Source: Archivesica marissinica (lineage: Eukaryota > Mollusca > Bivalvia > Venerida > Vesicomyidae). From it: a stretch of DNA of 64,000 nt. Location: contig CM026401.1 in assembly GCA_014843695.1 (NCBI GenBank), forward strand, positions 46,947,477 to 47,011,476, given 5' to 3'. A program made the position numbers and the translations under genes. Within the stretch, counting starts at the first letter, position 1. Every line of letters starts with the position of its first letter. Below are positions 1-10,837 of this stretch, in pieces. The notes beneath the pieces were generated by a model. The model was not told the origin of the DNA. It ran no database searches and saw only the letters and a program-made list of their open reading frames with translations.

Positions 1-41
1 TATTGATTTACAATCATTATATATATATAACTGTCTAGTGT

Positions 42-835
42 CTACCAATTAAAACGTTGTATCCATACTTTACATTTTGTCTTGAATATATTTAAAGATC
101 TGGATGTCTTAATTTCAAATGGTAGACAATTCCATATCTTTGGACCAGAGTATTCTAATGATTTCTTATACATTTCACATCTAGGTCTTGGAATATAGAG
201 ATCCATATTTGAAACATTTCTCAATGTCATATCTGAAGTAACTGAATTGCAATGTCTTAATTGAAAATGTTCATTCAAATAATTCGGTACAAGATTGTTC
301 ATAATGTTGTACATTGTTACTGCTTTTTGAAAAATAATCCGTTGGTCAAAAGTCATTATATTAATTTCAGACATTAATTCACGCAAAGAAATATAATCTT
401 GGCCCAGAATGAATTTACAAGCTCGTCTCTGCAATCTTAATAATGTGTTGATATTTTGTTGTGTGGTGTTTCCCCATATGATACAACAATAATCAAAATG
501 TGGTTGGATATATGCCTTGTAATAAAGTATTCTGTAGTTCAGATTCACAATATACCGTATTTTACCTAATAGCCAAATGTTAGTTGAAATCTTTTTCACA
601 ATATATTTGATATGTGAGTCCCATTTTAATGAATCCTGAATGTGTACTCCAAGCAACTTCTCTGATTTGCTGGTTTTCAATAATATATTTTCATATTTAA
701 GAGAGAGTGTAGGGTTAGGGAAAGCACATTTTCGCTGGGCTGTCATCATAAATAGAACTTTCGTTTTGTCTGTATTAATCTTCATTCCATTTTGGAAACA
801 CCAGTATTTCAAGTCTTCTAAAGCTTGTTGTAATC
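42..835 (-). mobile_element. 5'-truncated non-LTR retrotransposon (LINE), C-terminal reverse transcriptase fragment
   Basis: An open frame of 256 codons (42-812, with a few more codons to a TGA near 830) encodes the end of a LINE reverse transcriptase. Near the N-terminus it shows INTDKTKVLFM, then LLGVHIQDSLKWDSHI, which is the conserved region after the catalytic core, then the C-terminal part with LRLQRRACKFILG and YSGPKIWNCLP. The catalytic YxDD box and the endonuclease are absent, so this is a dead 5'-truncated copy. The frame is intact over 250 codons, which suggests a fairly young insertion. Clade (Jockey, CR1 or relatives) cannot be settled by eye. The AT-rich first 40 bases are probably its 3' UTR. 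Confidence 0.85.
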
Positions 836-850
836 AGTTTATTATATTAA

Positions 851-1083
851 CCCTTTCAACACCACATACCTCTAAATAGGCTTACAAAAAGTGTAGATCC
901 AGATGAGCCGGCTCGTGATGAGCCGTCTCATCAGGATCTGCACTTTTTGCCAGTGATATGACTATTTTTAGACATAAATACCCATTTTGATAAATGAACT
1001 TGTCCAAATGTGATTTTCTGATTCATTTATTGGTTTATGAATATCATGGACCAGTCCATGTGAGTTACTTGGTGTTGAATGGG
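851..1083. mobile_element. TTAA-flanked MITE, copy 1
   Basis: The ends CCCTTTCAACACCA and TGGTGTTGAATGGG form terminal inverted repeats, and TTAA lies on both sides (847-850 and 1084-1087). A second copy is at 58153-58386. TTAA duplications are known for piggyBac-type and Kolobok-type elements. No coding capacity. Confidence 0.8.
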
Positions 1084-1087
1084 TTAA

Positions 1088-1514
1088 TGATGGCAACGAA
1101 TAGCGACGACACTATTCGATAGAATGCTCTCAAAAACTCAAAATCACTCAAACTCTTATAAAAATTACCAAACCTAATATCCGTTTTAAGCGTAAACGCC
1201 ATCTTCTTCAAATGATTATTCAGATTGATATTGTACCCGAATATGTTAAATCCAATTTGCATAGACTACACTACACCTAGCAGTTTTCTTATACTCAGAG
1301 CGATTCAAGCATTTCCAAACGTGTGACTGAGCGGGTGGCATTTTTGAGGACAATATAATATTGTTTCAGAATATTCGAATACTGGATTGAAAAGTATTCG
1401 GATATTCGGACGTTTGGGCGAATATTCGAATATTTGGGTTTCGTGGCCATTCCCAATTATTATAAATTACCCATAACCACGACACTGCCACATCATGCAA
1501 GAAGTGTGTTCTCC
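1088..1514. other. No gene seen; AT-rich spacer with GAATATTCG motifs
   Basis: The stretch 1369-1445 is a cluster of short palindromic GAATATTCG-like words, probably a decayed transposon end. No coding signal was recognised. Confidence 0.5.
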
Positions 1515-1737
1515 CAAATATAGTGTACGACGTAGCTGCGTTCCGGAGTTCGAGCCCCGCTGGAGCCGTTACGATTGTACCCTTAGGCAAGGCATTTAAA
1601 TTCCACGTTGCCTCTTCTCTCTCCCCCATGACGATGAATTCCACCAGGAATGAGGTCTCGAGGGTGATTAATATAAGTTGTAAGAACTTCTCTCGCAATC
1701 GAGCTAAAATAAATTTGTATAAACTAATAGATTTAAC
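1515..1737 (+). mobile_element. tRNA-derived SINE, family D
   Basis: The box-B-like stretch GGAGTTCGAGCCCCGC is followed by the family D body (TTAGGCAAGGCATTTAAATT, then CTCTCTCCCCCATGACGATG) and the tail GTGATTAATATAAGTTGTAA. The first part of the tRNA head is poorly preserved. Other copies are at 38530, 43915 and 48755. Confidence 0.7.
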
Positions 1738-2288
1738 GTATTTTCATTGTTAATTATATTATTCTCCTGCCTATTGTATATCAACCAATTGATAAGGAGA
1801 ACAATAATAGTATAATATAGGTGTGTGTTTTCTATGTCCGCTAGTATATCATAGCTAGAATACTCGGAACGTTCCCCTCACATTAGTTTAAGCATATTTT
1901 ATTCAGTTCATTCAATATATATACGGTATATAAATACAACAGGATATCTGAAAACATTATTCATTTACGTGTGATGGAAAACAAGCTGAGAGCTTATGTA
2001 AATTCCTTTCCAGTAATACATATATAAACAAATACAATACATTTAGGAAATTAGTAGTAAGTAATTGACAGAGAGAGAGAGAGAGTTGTTAGCATTACGT
2101 GTGATGTTACCATGTTAGGATATCCGAAGTAGTCACCACAGTTACAATACTACATTCACATAACTGACATGGAGCACCCCCCCCCCACACTATCCACACC
2201 AATTAAACTGTGTTACTGGATCTGAACATGTCCGCCACTGTATAATGCTGTTCAGTTTCAATGTTTTAAGTTCGACACACATTCCTTG
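1738..2288. other. No gene seen; remnant of Helitron-like terminus and simple repeats
   Basis: The stretch 1815-1860 carries GGTGTGTGTTTTCTATGTCC, matching the 34-bp unit of the Helitron-like element at 16574-17772. There is also a short (GA)n tract near 2071 and a C-run near 2170. Nothing coding was recognised. Confidence 0.5.
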
Positions 2289-2289
2289 A

Positions 2290-2975
2290 GTTTTTTAAGC
2301 AAACTCTCCATAAGCCTACATCTCCCTTCTCGTTATCTCTCTCCCCCCCCCCTCTCTCTCACTTCTAATCCCTCTCGTATTCTTTCTTTCTCCATCCTCC
2401 TGGTACTATCTCTCTTCTTCCCCTCTCGTAATCTCGCTATCCCTCACTCTTCCTCCCACTATCTTAATCTCGCAATCCTTCCCATCACTCCCCCTCTCTA
2501 TCTCTCCCCTCTCTCTCTCTTTCTTCTCTCTTCTCTCCTCGTCCTCTTTCTCTCTCTTCATTCGCTCTTCACTCTCTTCCCCTCTCTCCCTCTTTTCGCT
2601 CTCTCTCTTTCTCTCTCTCTTTCTTCTCTCTTCTTCTCTCACTTCCCTCCTCTCTCTCTCTCTTTTCTTCTCTCTTCTCTCTCTCCCTTTCTCTCTCTCT
2701 TCATTCGCTCTTCACTCTCTTCCCCTCTCTCCTCTTTCTCTCTCTCTCTCTCCACTCCTCTCTATCTCTCTCACACTCTCTCTCTTTCTCTCTCTCCCCT
2801 CTCTCTCTTTCTCTCTCTCTCTTCATTCGCTCTTCACTCTCTTCCCCCTCTCTCTCTTTTCTCTCTCTCTCTCTCTATTTCTCTCTCTTCACACTCTATC
2901 TCTCTTCTCTCTCACTCTCTCTCTCTCTCTTCTCTCTCTCCCTCGCTCTCTCTCTCTCTCTCTCGATATCGCTCT
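2290..2975. repeat. Long CT-rich polypyrimidine tract
   Basis: About 690 bases of almost pure C and T with higher-order repetition: a TTCATTCGCTCTTCACTCTC phrase recurs near 2557, 2700 and 2822. The 238-codon frame across it is low-complexity Ser/Leu/Pro and is not a gene. On the minus strand it lies about 30 bases downstream of the orphan exon donor. Confidence 0.9.
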
Positions 2976-3003
2976 ACCACATTCAATCTATCGCGGCACT
3001 GAC

Positions 3004-3186
3004 CTGCTGCTTGAAAGACATATCCATTGTTTGTTCCTTCTGTGACCTTGACCTGCACATCAACTAAGAGGGGTGTCTCTCCAAGTTGATGAGCTACTAT
3101 CCGGATTGATTCGGAACTACTTTTATTGAGCCATAAAGCCATCCATTCCGACTGGTAATCCGGTTCCACAAGAAAAGTACTTGCAT
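3004..3186 (-). CDS. Orphan internal exon of an unidentified, probably extracellular protein
   Basis: This is a 183-base exon on the minus strand with acceptor TATTTTCCAG just upstream and donor CAG|GTCAGT. It starts and ends in phase 1, the symmetric class typical of shuffled extracellular modules. It encodes about 61 residues with a central HQLGETPLLVDVQVKVTEG and an end NNGYVFQAAG. Alternating hydrophobic residues suggest beta strands. The pattern resembles a repeated module I associate with uncharacterised invertebrate extracellular proteins, but I cannot name the family. No partner exon was found within reach. A decayed copy of its last third lies near 3.7 kb. The exon call rests on splice signals, an open frame and protein-like composition. 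Confidence 0.55.
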
Positions 3187-3287
3187 CTGGAAAATAAATA
3201 GATATTGGGTATGCTGGTAATAATAGTACATTCATCATTGCCGAAACAAAATGCAAGGTCTTCCGTGTCAAATACCACTGCTCGATG

Positions 3288-3482
3288 TCTGGATAGCGTA
3301 GTGATTAGCACTGTCGCTTTTTTGCCCACTCAACTAGGGTTCGATCCTGGCTCCGAAAGTATGTGTGTTTGTTTTTTGGGTTTAAAGTCGCTCCAACAGC
3401 TTAGGTTATATGGCGACTCATCCGCTAGAATTGGTGGAGGAAGACACCGGCGGTTCCCATCGCACTTTAAATCATTATATAT
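3288..3482 (+). mobile_element. tRNA-derived SINE, family G
   Basis: The tRNA-like head has box A GATAGCGTAGTGATTAGCA and box B GGGTTCGATCCTGG. The tail GGTGGAGGAAGACACCGG resembles the family F tail seen elsewhere in the window. Only one full copy was seen. Confidence 0.55.
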
Positions 3483-3689
3483 TGGCCCATTGATGTGATA
3501 GAAATGCAATCTTAGTGTCTAGAATATTGCATTGAGGATCTGGGAATTCCAGTATAGCAATAGAAATGCTCATCAGCCAATGTATAAACTGTTGGGTGTA
3601 TGATGTCATAGGCCACGACCTTTTTTATACGTATTACAGTCACAAATATGTGTCAGTCCTTAGTTACACTCGTTGCTGTATCTCTTATG

Positions 3690-3775
3690 GTGTGCAATCT
3701 ATCGCGGCACTGACTGAAAGACATATCCTGTGTGTGTTTCTTCTGTGACCATGGCTTGCACATCAACTAAGATGA
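3690..3775 (-). pseudogene. Decayed partial copy of the orphan exon
   Basis: The stretch repeats CAATCTATCGCGGCACTGAC, ACATATCC and TTCTGTGACC from the 3' part of the exon at 3004-3186 and its downstream intron. On the minus strand it would read LVDVQ and then GYVFQ, with substitutions between and no good donor. It looks like a segmental duplication about 700 bases away, now non-functional. Confidence 0.6.
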
Positions 3776-3949
3776 CAGACATTTCTCTTAAAGTTTTTTT
3801 GTATGGTGACGATCATCTAAGTGAAGAGATAAACAAGGTGATATTTGATGCAGTTCACCAGTTTATTACAGCAACAAAGAGATTTGATAACGGCTAGTGT
3901 AATTTGTGTATCTTCCTCTTCAATCCTCATATAAACGATTCCCACCTCG

Positions 3950-3960
3950 TTCTCTCTCAC

Positions 3961-4009
<49 letters not shown>

Positions 4010-4086
4010 CCCTCTCTCGCCTCACCATTTCCTAAATCGACTGCACGTAATACCTCACCATTTCCTAAATCGACTGCACGCAATCC
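3950..4086. repeat. (CT)n microsatellite and a duplicated 33-bp unit
   Basis: 3955-4012 is (CT)n. It is followed by two near-identical copies of a unit containing CCTCACCATTTCCTAAATCG. Confidence 0.8.
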
Positions 4087-4784
4087 GACTGGTAAGCCAG
4101 TCTGATTGATTACGTCATCATCATCTCCATATTATTTTTAATTACACTTATATCATTACAGTTGAATAAAACTTCTCACGTTCATAAATGTATATACACT
4201 CTGCCATTGTTGATGAAAATTATGTTTGTCATGGAGAAAATCTAAATAAGCTACTAGCTTCCGATTTAATCCATTTGTTCTTGTATATTAATGTTACAAC
4301 ATGATGTAAATATTGATAAAATAAAATATGTTTAAACTAACTAAGATGAGGATCTGGTAATTACAGTATGGCAATAGAAATGCTCTTCAGCCAATATATA
4401 TATTAGCCTGATGCAAGTAATTGTTTAGATGAATTCTCTCAACAGGCCATGATCACGCTTAGGTTCTCGTTGATTGCCGATATGCGTTCTTAATACAACC
4501 TGGTCCCCTTGAGGACCATATTGAGTATCAAGTTAGTATGCATATATGTGCACATACCTTAATTGTGATATTTGGCCAGGTCCGTTTGCGGAAATGAATG
4601 GGGAATCAATTGACGGTATGGCGGAATCAACTTAATTCCATTAACCCCGTCACTATGTATATACAGCAGAAGTTAATAGTTGATCGAAGTGTAATTCCTG
4701 TATCTCTGGAACAGACTTTGTAAGGAGGTCAGGGTTACTATGGCCCGGTACCCACAAACGGTCGCAATAATATAACTTCCAAGA
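4087..4784. other. No gene seen
   Basis: This is AT-rich sequence with stop codons in all frames at short intervals. No recognised repeat family and no splice-flanked open stretch were found. Confidence 0.5.
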
Positions 4785-5045
4785 CCTTTGTTTAGTTTAA
4801 ACTTTATTTAGTTTACAACGATTGCGAAGCAAGTTTTAACAACTTATATTAATCACTCTCGTTGGCGCGGATGAACGCGTATAAGTGGTCATTCGTGTGG
4901 GAGGAAACCGGAGTACCCGGAGAAAACCCACCTCTCCGATCTGGCGAAAACCGTACCATCTCACATACTTCCCTGTCCGAGGATCGAACCCGGGTTGCAT
5001 TGGTGAGAAGCTAGCGCGTTAACCACTGAGCTAATCGGACAGCCA
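4785..5045 (-). mobile_element. tRNA-derived SINE, family B
   Basis: Read on the minus strand it starts TGTCCGATTAGCTCAGTGG (box A) and has box B GGGTTCGATCC, then the body with ACCCGGGTACTCCGG-like sequence and the tail GTGATTAATATAAGTTGTTA. The head resembles tRNA-Glu, with CTC in the anticodon position. At least five further copies occur in the window. Confidence 0.85.
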
Positions 5046-5364
5046 ATACTTTTGATGTCAGTTGTCAGAGTCAGATGGGAACTGAGACTGCCCTCTATGT
5101 AAGCCGTGGTATGGGGATGAGGCTGGCCCCGACGGAAAGTCAGGCCTGGTGTGTGTTTCCGGTTTTCCCGTCTGTGACATCGTACACATGCCTTACTAAT
5201 AAATGCTTTCCACCATGCTTTCCACGTTCCTTGTGTTTACTCTGAATCTAATCTAAGTGTGAAGTCATAGTGGCTTATTTTCATCGTAGTTTCGTTGCTA
5301 TTATGATAATGAAACGCATAGGAGATGCTAGGAATAGACGAAGAAACGTTGGAGAAACGCAAAT
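5046..5364. other. No gene seen
   Basis: Unique-looking sequence without an open frame or splice-flanked segment that I could support. Confidence 0.45.
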
Positions 5365-5541
5365 GATGTTTTACGTTTATTTATCGTCGCTACCGGTTGC
5401 CCATATGAGCGACGCCTCCTGAAGAGATTAGTCATTTTAGATTTTTGGAGGATAGTGCAATGAAACAGAGAGAGAGAGACCCATTCCAGAGTCTCCTCTG
5501 GTTCTTTTACGTGCACGGCGGTGTAAAGCAACGAGAGTGAT
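5365..5541 (-). mobile_element. SINE family A, 5'-truncated copy
   Basis: The 3' half of family A is present (complement of GCGACGATAAATAAACGTAA and CACTATCCTCCAAAAATC), but the tRNA head is missing. Confidence 0.8.
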
Positions 5542-5653
5542 TGTGATACGCGAAGACGACAACGATAGCTATGCGTGAATGCACACAATATAATACAGCG
5601 CCAGACTTTGGCCAAACGACAATAACGGAGCACCGAAGTGATGTGACTGAAAC

Positions 5654-6317
5654 CACAGGGATTCGGCACGTTTGGGGGTACTAGTATATATATATTTAAG
5701 TACAGGGATTCTACTCTGTGGGATGTCAGATTTCGCATCGATCAGTAAAATGGCCCTATCTGAAACAATTTTGTACGAATCTCTCCAAATATAACGCCTA
5801 TCCCGAGTCTTTATATTGTTCTTCAAATAAAACACAACTTTAAGCTGCATGCATGTATACTTTGCAAACAATTGCCACAGACATTGGCCATAGCAGGTCA
5901 CATTTCCATACTAGGACACGGGTTCTGTCAGCAACAAAAAAAATCTTCGACGGGAGAGTTTTAACTGTGAATAACATTATCAATAAAATGTGTTTCCACT
6001 AACGTGTAGGTTTATTCGGCAAACATGTACGTCAAAAAGAGATTTCGTAGCATTTTCAATTTGTTTTGAAAATTTCTAAAGCGGCGCAATTCGCGTTGAA
6101 ACGAGCGTTGAAACGAGCGTTCTGGTTGGATTATTAGAATGTAACAAGATGGGTTTTTTTATATGAAGAATAATCATAATCCAATCAGAGTGATTTGTAC
6201 AAAATTGTTTCAGATAGGGCCATTTTACTGATCGATGCGAAATCTGACATCCCACAGAGTAGAATCCCTGTACTTAAATATATATACTAGTACCCCCAAA
6301 CGTGCCGAATCCCTGTG
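5654..6317. mobile_element. Foldback element with about 120-bp inverted arms and 8-bp target duplication (hAT-like)
   Basis: The two arms (5654-5774 and about 6196-6317) are near-perfect inverted copies starting CACAGGGATTCGGCAC. The 8-base direct repeat ACTGAAAC lies on both sides (5646-5653 and 6318-6325). An 8-bp duplication with a CAGGG-type terminus is what hAT elements leave. The 420-base centre has no coding capacity, so this is non-autonomous. Confidence 0.85.
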
Positions 6318-6325
6318 ACTGAAAC

Positions 6326-6618
6326 GAGTGTGTTTTACATTTATTCATCGTCGCTACCGGTTGCCCATATAAGCGACGCCTCCTGGAGAGAATAATCATT
6401 GTAGATTGTCGGAGGATAGTGCAATGATACAAACTGAGACATTTTCCAGAGTCTCCTCTGGTTAGTTTACGTTACGTACACCATGTAAAGCAGCGACACG
6501 AGACATCAGTTTAAACTCCCATCTGAGAGACTGTTCATAGTATTATGGTTAAAGGGGGATATATTCTGGATCCGCAGTCCAACGTGTTAACCACTAGACT
6601 ACTGACCAGTCTGTGCAC
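6326..6618 (-). mobile_element. SINE family A, near full length
   Basis: All family A blocks are present in minus orientation: tail, CTCCTCTGG block and a mutated tRNA-like head near 6570-6600. It abuts the target duplication of the foldback element to its left. Confidence 0.8.
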
Positions 6619-6639
6619 CGAAATACTTTGCCAAGTGGC

Positions 6640-6790
6640 TGTCCGATTAGCGCAGTGGTTAGCGCGCTCGTTTCTCACCAATGCAACCCGGGTTCGATCC
6701 TCGGACCGGGAAATATGTGAAATGGTACGGTGGTCGCCAGATCGGACAGGTGGGTTTCCTCCGGGTACTCCGGTTTCCTCTTCGCCAAAA
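6640..6790 (+). mobile_element. SINE family B, 3'-truncated
   Basis: Box A is GTCCGATTAGCGCAGTGG and box B is CCCGGGTTCGATCC. The body breaks off after CTCCGGTTTCCTC. Confidence 0.85.
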
Positions 6791-7230
6791 ATGAATGCTT
6801 TATATACTTACACAATGCCTGTAGAACAACACACACCGCCTGATGCAACAGGCATTCAAGTCTGTAACAAACAACATACTAGTTTAGATCGTAGTTCATG
6901 TTATTGCACATCATACACTACTAGACTACACCACTCAATGCTGGATTACACTACCCACTGCTGGATTACACTACTCACTGCTAGCAGTACATCAGTACAC
7001 TGCTCACTGCCAGCAGTACACTGGCAGTAAAAAAATAAAAACAATTTTTTTATTATTTTTATTTATTTATTTTTCGAAATTTGGCATATACACATCATTC
7101 ACTACTAGAATATGCCACTCACTGCTGGATTACACTACTCACTGCTCACTGCTAGCAGTACAGCAGTACACTGGCAGTACACTGCTCACTGCTAACTTCA
7201 CCCACATGTTTAGATCGTAGTCCATGTTAT
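6791..7230. repeat. Irregular repeats of CACTGCTGGATTACAC and GCTAGCAGTAC
   Basis: Short imperfect repeats of these two words recur from about 6930 to 7190, interrupted by an A/T-rich stretch at 7028-7085. No gene. Confidence 0.6.
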
Positions 7231-7769
7231 TAGACGGGCAATGGTATCATCTAAATAATATTGCCATTTGAAGAAGCTACTACTACCGTCGTGTACCGTT
7301 TAAACAGACATTGGAGGTATCATTTTATGTTATGCTTTCCAATAAATGACATAGTCGTCTCAGTGAAAAGAATACTCTGTTTTGAAACAGTGAAAAATGG
7401 CATTTTCTCTGTCACTGCTTGAGTTTCGTATTCCTCCGCGATGGGGGGTACTTTTGTATTTTAGCAATTTTCAGACAGCCATAAATAGTTAATTATAAAG
7501 TAAAATATTCTAATGAAGTTTGTTTTGTGTGTAGTTTTTATTCTGACAGCAAACAGAAACTAATTTTAACTACAATTATGCAGGAACTATTAGTTAATAT
7601 GGACGTTCACACTAACATAAGTGGTTGTGCGGTTGTGTATTGTACTGCAACGAGGCTCCCGACAGGGCAGTTAAAATGAATAAAATTTGAAATCATAAAT
7701 GAAAATGAAGATTTGTGTTTATTTATCGCGCTCCGGATTTGACTTTTGTTTGTCATCGGATTCAATGCT
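7231..7769. other. No gene seen
   Basis: AT-rich sequence with no supported feature; the right part may hold the degraded left end of the MITE that follows. Confidence 0.4.
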
Positions 7770-8244
7770 AAACTCGTTAATTTAACTTTTGTTTATGTTT
7801 TTGTGATCTACAAACTTTCAAAATTGAAAGTAGGATTGTATATAACGATCATCCACGCTCCTGAATTGACGTGTGTTAGTCATCGGAGTCAATACTAAAC
7901 GCGAGATAATGTCGTTTAAAGACTAGTCTACAAATAATTATGCATAGGCACACATGTGAGATATAACGGTAAATCTGTACCATAAAATCGTGTTATATAT
8001 ATATACGCGTTGAATTACGCGTGTCTGCCGACCCTATTTATATTGTTTTATAGTACAGGCGTTGTAATACGCATGGATGTCGACCCTATATATATTGTTT
8101 TATAGTACAGGCGTTGTAATACGCATGGATGTCGACCCTATTTTCTTTATTTTGTTATGTCAACAAATCACGTATACGACGTATTTTTATTAGTTGAAAT
8201 ACTCAGTTTTTGAGGCAAATATTTGGGGGGAAATAATACCATAT

Positions 8245-8295
<51 letters not shown>

Positions 8296-8655
8296 TTATT
8301 TCACATAAAACATTATTACAATGTTTAAAGTGTTATATACAAATTGTCAGAGAAGACATGTTATTATATAGATACAATTTTCTGAAGGTCATATACAAAT
8401 TCAGAAAAACGGTTGCATGTACCAAGTAGATTTTGATAATATTATAGATAATACATAATAGACAATCATGTTCTTTGACCAAACTCAAACAGAAACCCTT
8501 ATCTTATTTGCAAAGTAGAGATACTTTGACAAATTATTTATACAATTTTAGAGGTAGAATTTAACAATGAGGCAAACTTATTTAGGTTTGGCCAATGACA
8601 GAAATATATAATAATAGGAAATTCTGTAGAAATGTGCGTTTTCACTGATGTAGTG
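7770..8655 (-). mobile_element. TTAA-type MITE (AGCGACA family), interrupted copy
   Basis: The blocks match the complete copies at 13969, 34613 and 47435 (for example TCATCCACGCTCCTGAATTG and the end GATGTAGTGTCGCTTTAA), in reverse orientation. It contains a doubled unit (about 8036-8130) and is split by a LINE tail insertion at 8248-8605. Confidence 0.75.
8248..8605 (-). mobile_element. LINE 3'-end insertion with (TTGA)n tail, inside the MITE
   Basis: The direct repeat ATATAAT flanks it (8241-8247 and 8606-8612). On the minus strand it ends with AATAAATTGATTGATTG, a typical microsatellite-type LINE tail after a short 3' UTR. No reverse transcriptase remains. Confidence 0.7.
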
Positions 8656-9384
8656 TCGCTTTAACCATAGTTTATTCCTAGTAAGCAAAACATAGCAATC
8701 TAAAGATAGTCAGACAGTATTTAAGTTCATCTCACATATTTCTTAGAATGTCCAGGTTTCATTCAGTTATGTCACTCGTATTAAATAAAGTTACATATAA
8801 AACATAGACATAATCTAGCAAATACAAATATTACCTTTCTACAACTGCGCCACTTTCGTATCCGAAGAAGAGATTGCGCAAGAAAACAACGCTAACAAAG
8901 TAAGCGTAACTTTAATCACGTCGATGACGAAATTAGTATGAAAGCAACACTGATCATAAGCACGGGAAGAACTTTTACAACTGATACACACAAATAGCGC
9001 TAAGATAACTTACCGCATGTTGCAGATATCTACACACTTATCAAGTTAACCACACGTGCTGAAATACAACTGCAATCTAAAATTGAAAATGAATGCCAGA
9101 ATATAAGTTGTTTAACTATTCATGTAGCGAAAACTCTACTTGTCAATAAATGGTACCACTCCTTTATCTAATTTATTATTTATTGTGTCCAGGAGCCTAT
9201 TCAAAGAGTTCATTGATAAAGCAAAGACATACCTCAACAGAATCACTGACTGTGATGGAAAGATAACACAAACGGTGATAATAAATTCTGAAATACTGAT
9301 AACAGACGGTCGTTGAATTCATTTAGCAATAGTAGCAGCAGTAGGTTCGAAGCAAATATAATTATGTCATGTGAGATAGCTATT
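8656..9384. other. No gene seen
   Basis: AT-rich, with no recognised repeat and no exon-like segment that I can support. Confidence 0.45.
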
Positions 9385-9500
9385 CACGGTGGTTTACGGT
9401 AGATCGGTGGCTCTACCTGTGTCTGAAATACTGTTCGAAGGGGCACCTGGTGTCTTCCTCCGCCAATAACAGCTGGAGATACGCCCGTGTGACCACAGCA
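9385..9500 (+). mobile_element. SINE family F, tail fragment
   Basis: The fragment contains GATCGGTGGCTCTACC, CTGAAATACTGTTCGAAGGG and CGCCAATAACAGCTGGAG, the characteristic 3' half of family F. This same tail segment is the source of two satellites (40240 and 60735). Confidence 0.75.
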
Positions 9501-9596
9501 AATAACCTGTACTTTACCGATCGCTATAAAAGAATTTGCATAAATTGCCCGTGCAAATTGCTCGTGCAAATATTTTAACTTATTCATTTTCCAACC

Positions 9597-9845
9597 TTGT
9601 CCGATTAGCGCAGTGTTTAGCGCGCTCGCTTCTCACCAATGCAACCCGGGTTCGATCCTCAGACCGGGAAGTATGTGAGATGGTACGGTGGTCGCCAGAT
9701 CGGACAGGTGGGTTTTCTCCGGGTACTCCGGTTTCCTCCCACACGAATGACAACATTTACGCTTTCCGCTTTCATCCGCGCCAATGATAGTGATTAATAT
9801 AAGTTGTTAAAACTTGCTTAGCAATCGTTGTAAAAATAAATAAAG
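9597..9845 (+). mobile_element. SINE family B, full length
   Basis: The full head (TGTCCGATTAGCGCAGTG, box B GGGTTCGATCC), body and tail (AATATAAGTTGTTAAAACTT, then AATAAATAAAGTT) are present. Confidence 0.9.
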
Positions 9846-9904
9846 TTAAATTGTCATCATAATTTATTCTAAATTTAACAAAGTGTCGAGAAAGTATGCG
9901 TGTG

Positions 9905-10137
9905 TGTGTTTCGTCGCTACCGGTTACCCATATGAGAGATAAGTCCTGAAGATATTAGTTATTTCAGATTTTTGGAGGATAGTGCAATGATACAAACATA
10001 GACCCATTTCAGAGTCTCCTCTGGTTCTTTTACATGCACGGTGTAAAGCACGGACACGAGACATCGGTTTAAAGTCCCATCTGAAAGACTATTAATTTTA
10101 TTAGGTTCAGACGGGGGGGTCGAACCTGCGCAATTAT
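9905..10137 (-). mobile_element. SINE family A, head-truncated copy
   Basis: Family A tail and middle blocks are present in minus orientation and end in the box B region (GGTTCGACCCC on the minus strand). The 5' tRNA part is lost. Confidence 0.8.
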
Positions 10138-10837
10138 GCGATTCGTTGTATTTCATTTATACGTGTGAATAAAACTAACCATGTAGCGCAACAGTGTCGT
10201 AGCCAGAATCTGAAAATAACCTAGGTGACCCCCCCCAGAATTATGTTTGTGTATGCTTGTCTGTGCATTATGAAGGCAGTTTTATGAGTTTTCCTACCTG
10301 TCGTTACTGGCCGCATTCTAACAGAGGCGAGTTCCTCATTTTCCTCAGTGTGGCTACGGGCCATTCATTCCTATGTGTTTGGATTTAATCGTTCTAAATC
10401 GTGTTATGGATTCGTTTACATACCGAAGTATGAACTCATCCGATTGCTTAAGAGCATCTTCGCATGTAAAATAACATTTATAAGTGAAAGTATCGGTCGA
10501 AGTCATTGTGGAGATAACTGACATGACGTCACACTTTAGTCCAGAACAGCTTTAATAAGACTCCGCCTCCTCGTGGGGCTAGTTGTGTGTGTACTTTACG
10601 TTTTTTTATCGTTGCTACCGGTTGCTACCGGTTGCCCATATGAGCGACGCCTCCTGAAGAGATTATATGTCAAATGTGTAAAGAGCAAGCTGTCATGCCG
10701 CGACCAATCAGAATCGTTCCAGGTGTTACTACACGTGTGTTGATATAAGAAAATATGGAATGGCCGATTACATTTAATACAAGTTGTGATTAAAAGACAA
10801 ATACAAAATAAATAAATAAAAACATTGTAAAACCATG
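10138..10837. other. No gene; SINE A tail fragment at 10590-10665
   Basis: The only recognised piece is a family A tail (complement of GCGACGATAAAAAAACG) with a doubled CTACCGGTTG. A TGTCGTAGCCAG motif near 10196 is common at transposon ends, but no element border was resolved. Confidence 0.5.

Noticed and set aside
2286..3002. 238-codon Ser/Leu/Pro-rich frame
   Set aside because: Pure polypyrimidine low-complexity tract without codon bias or domain.
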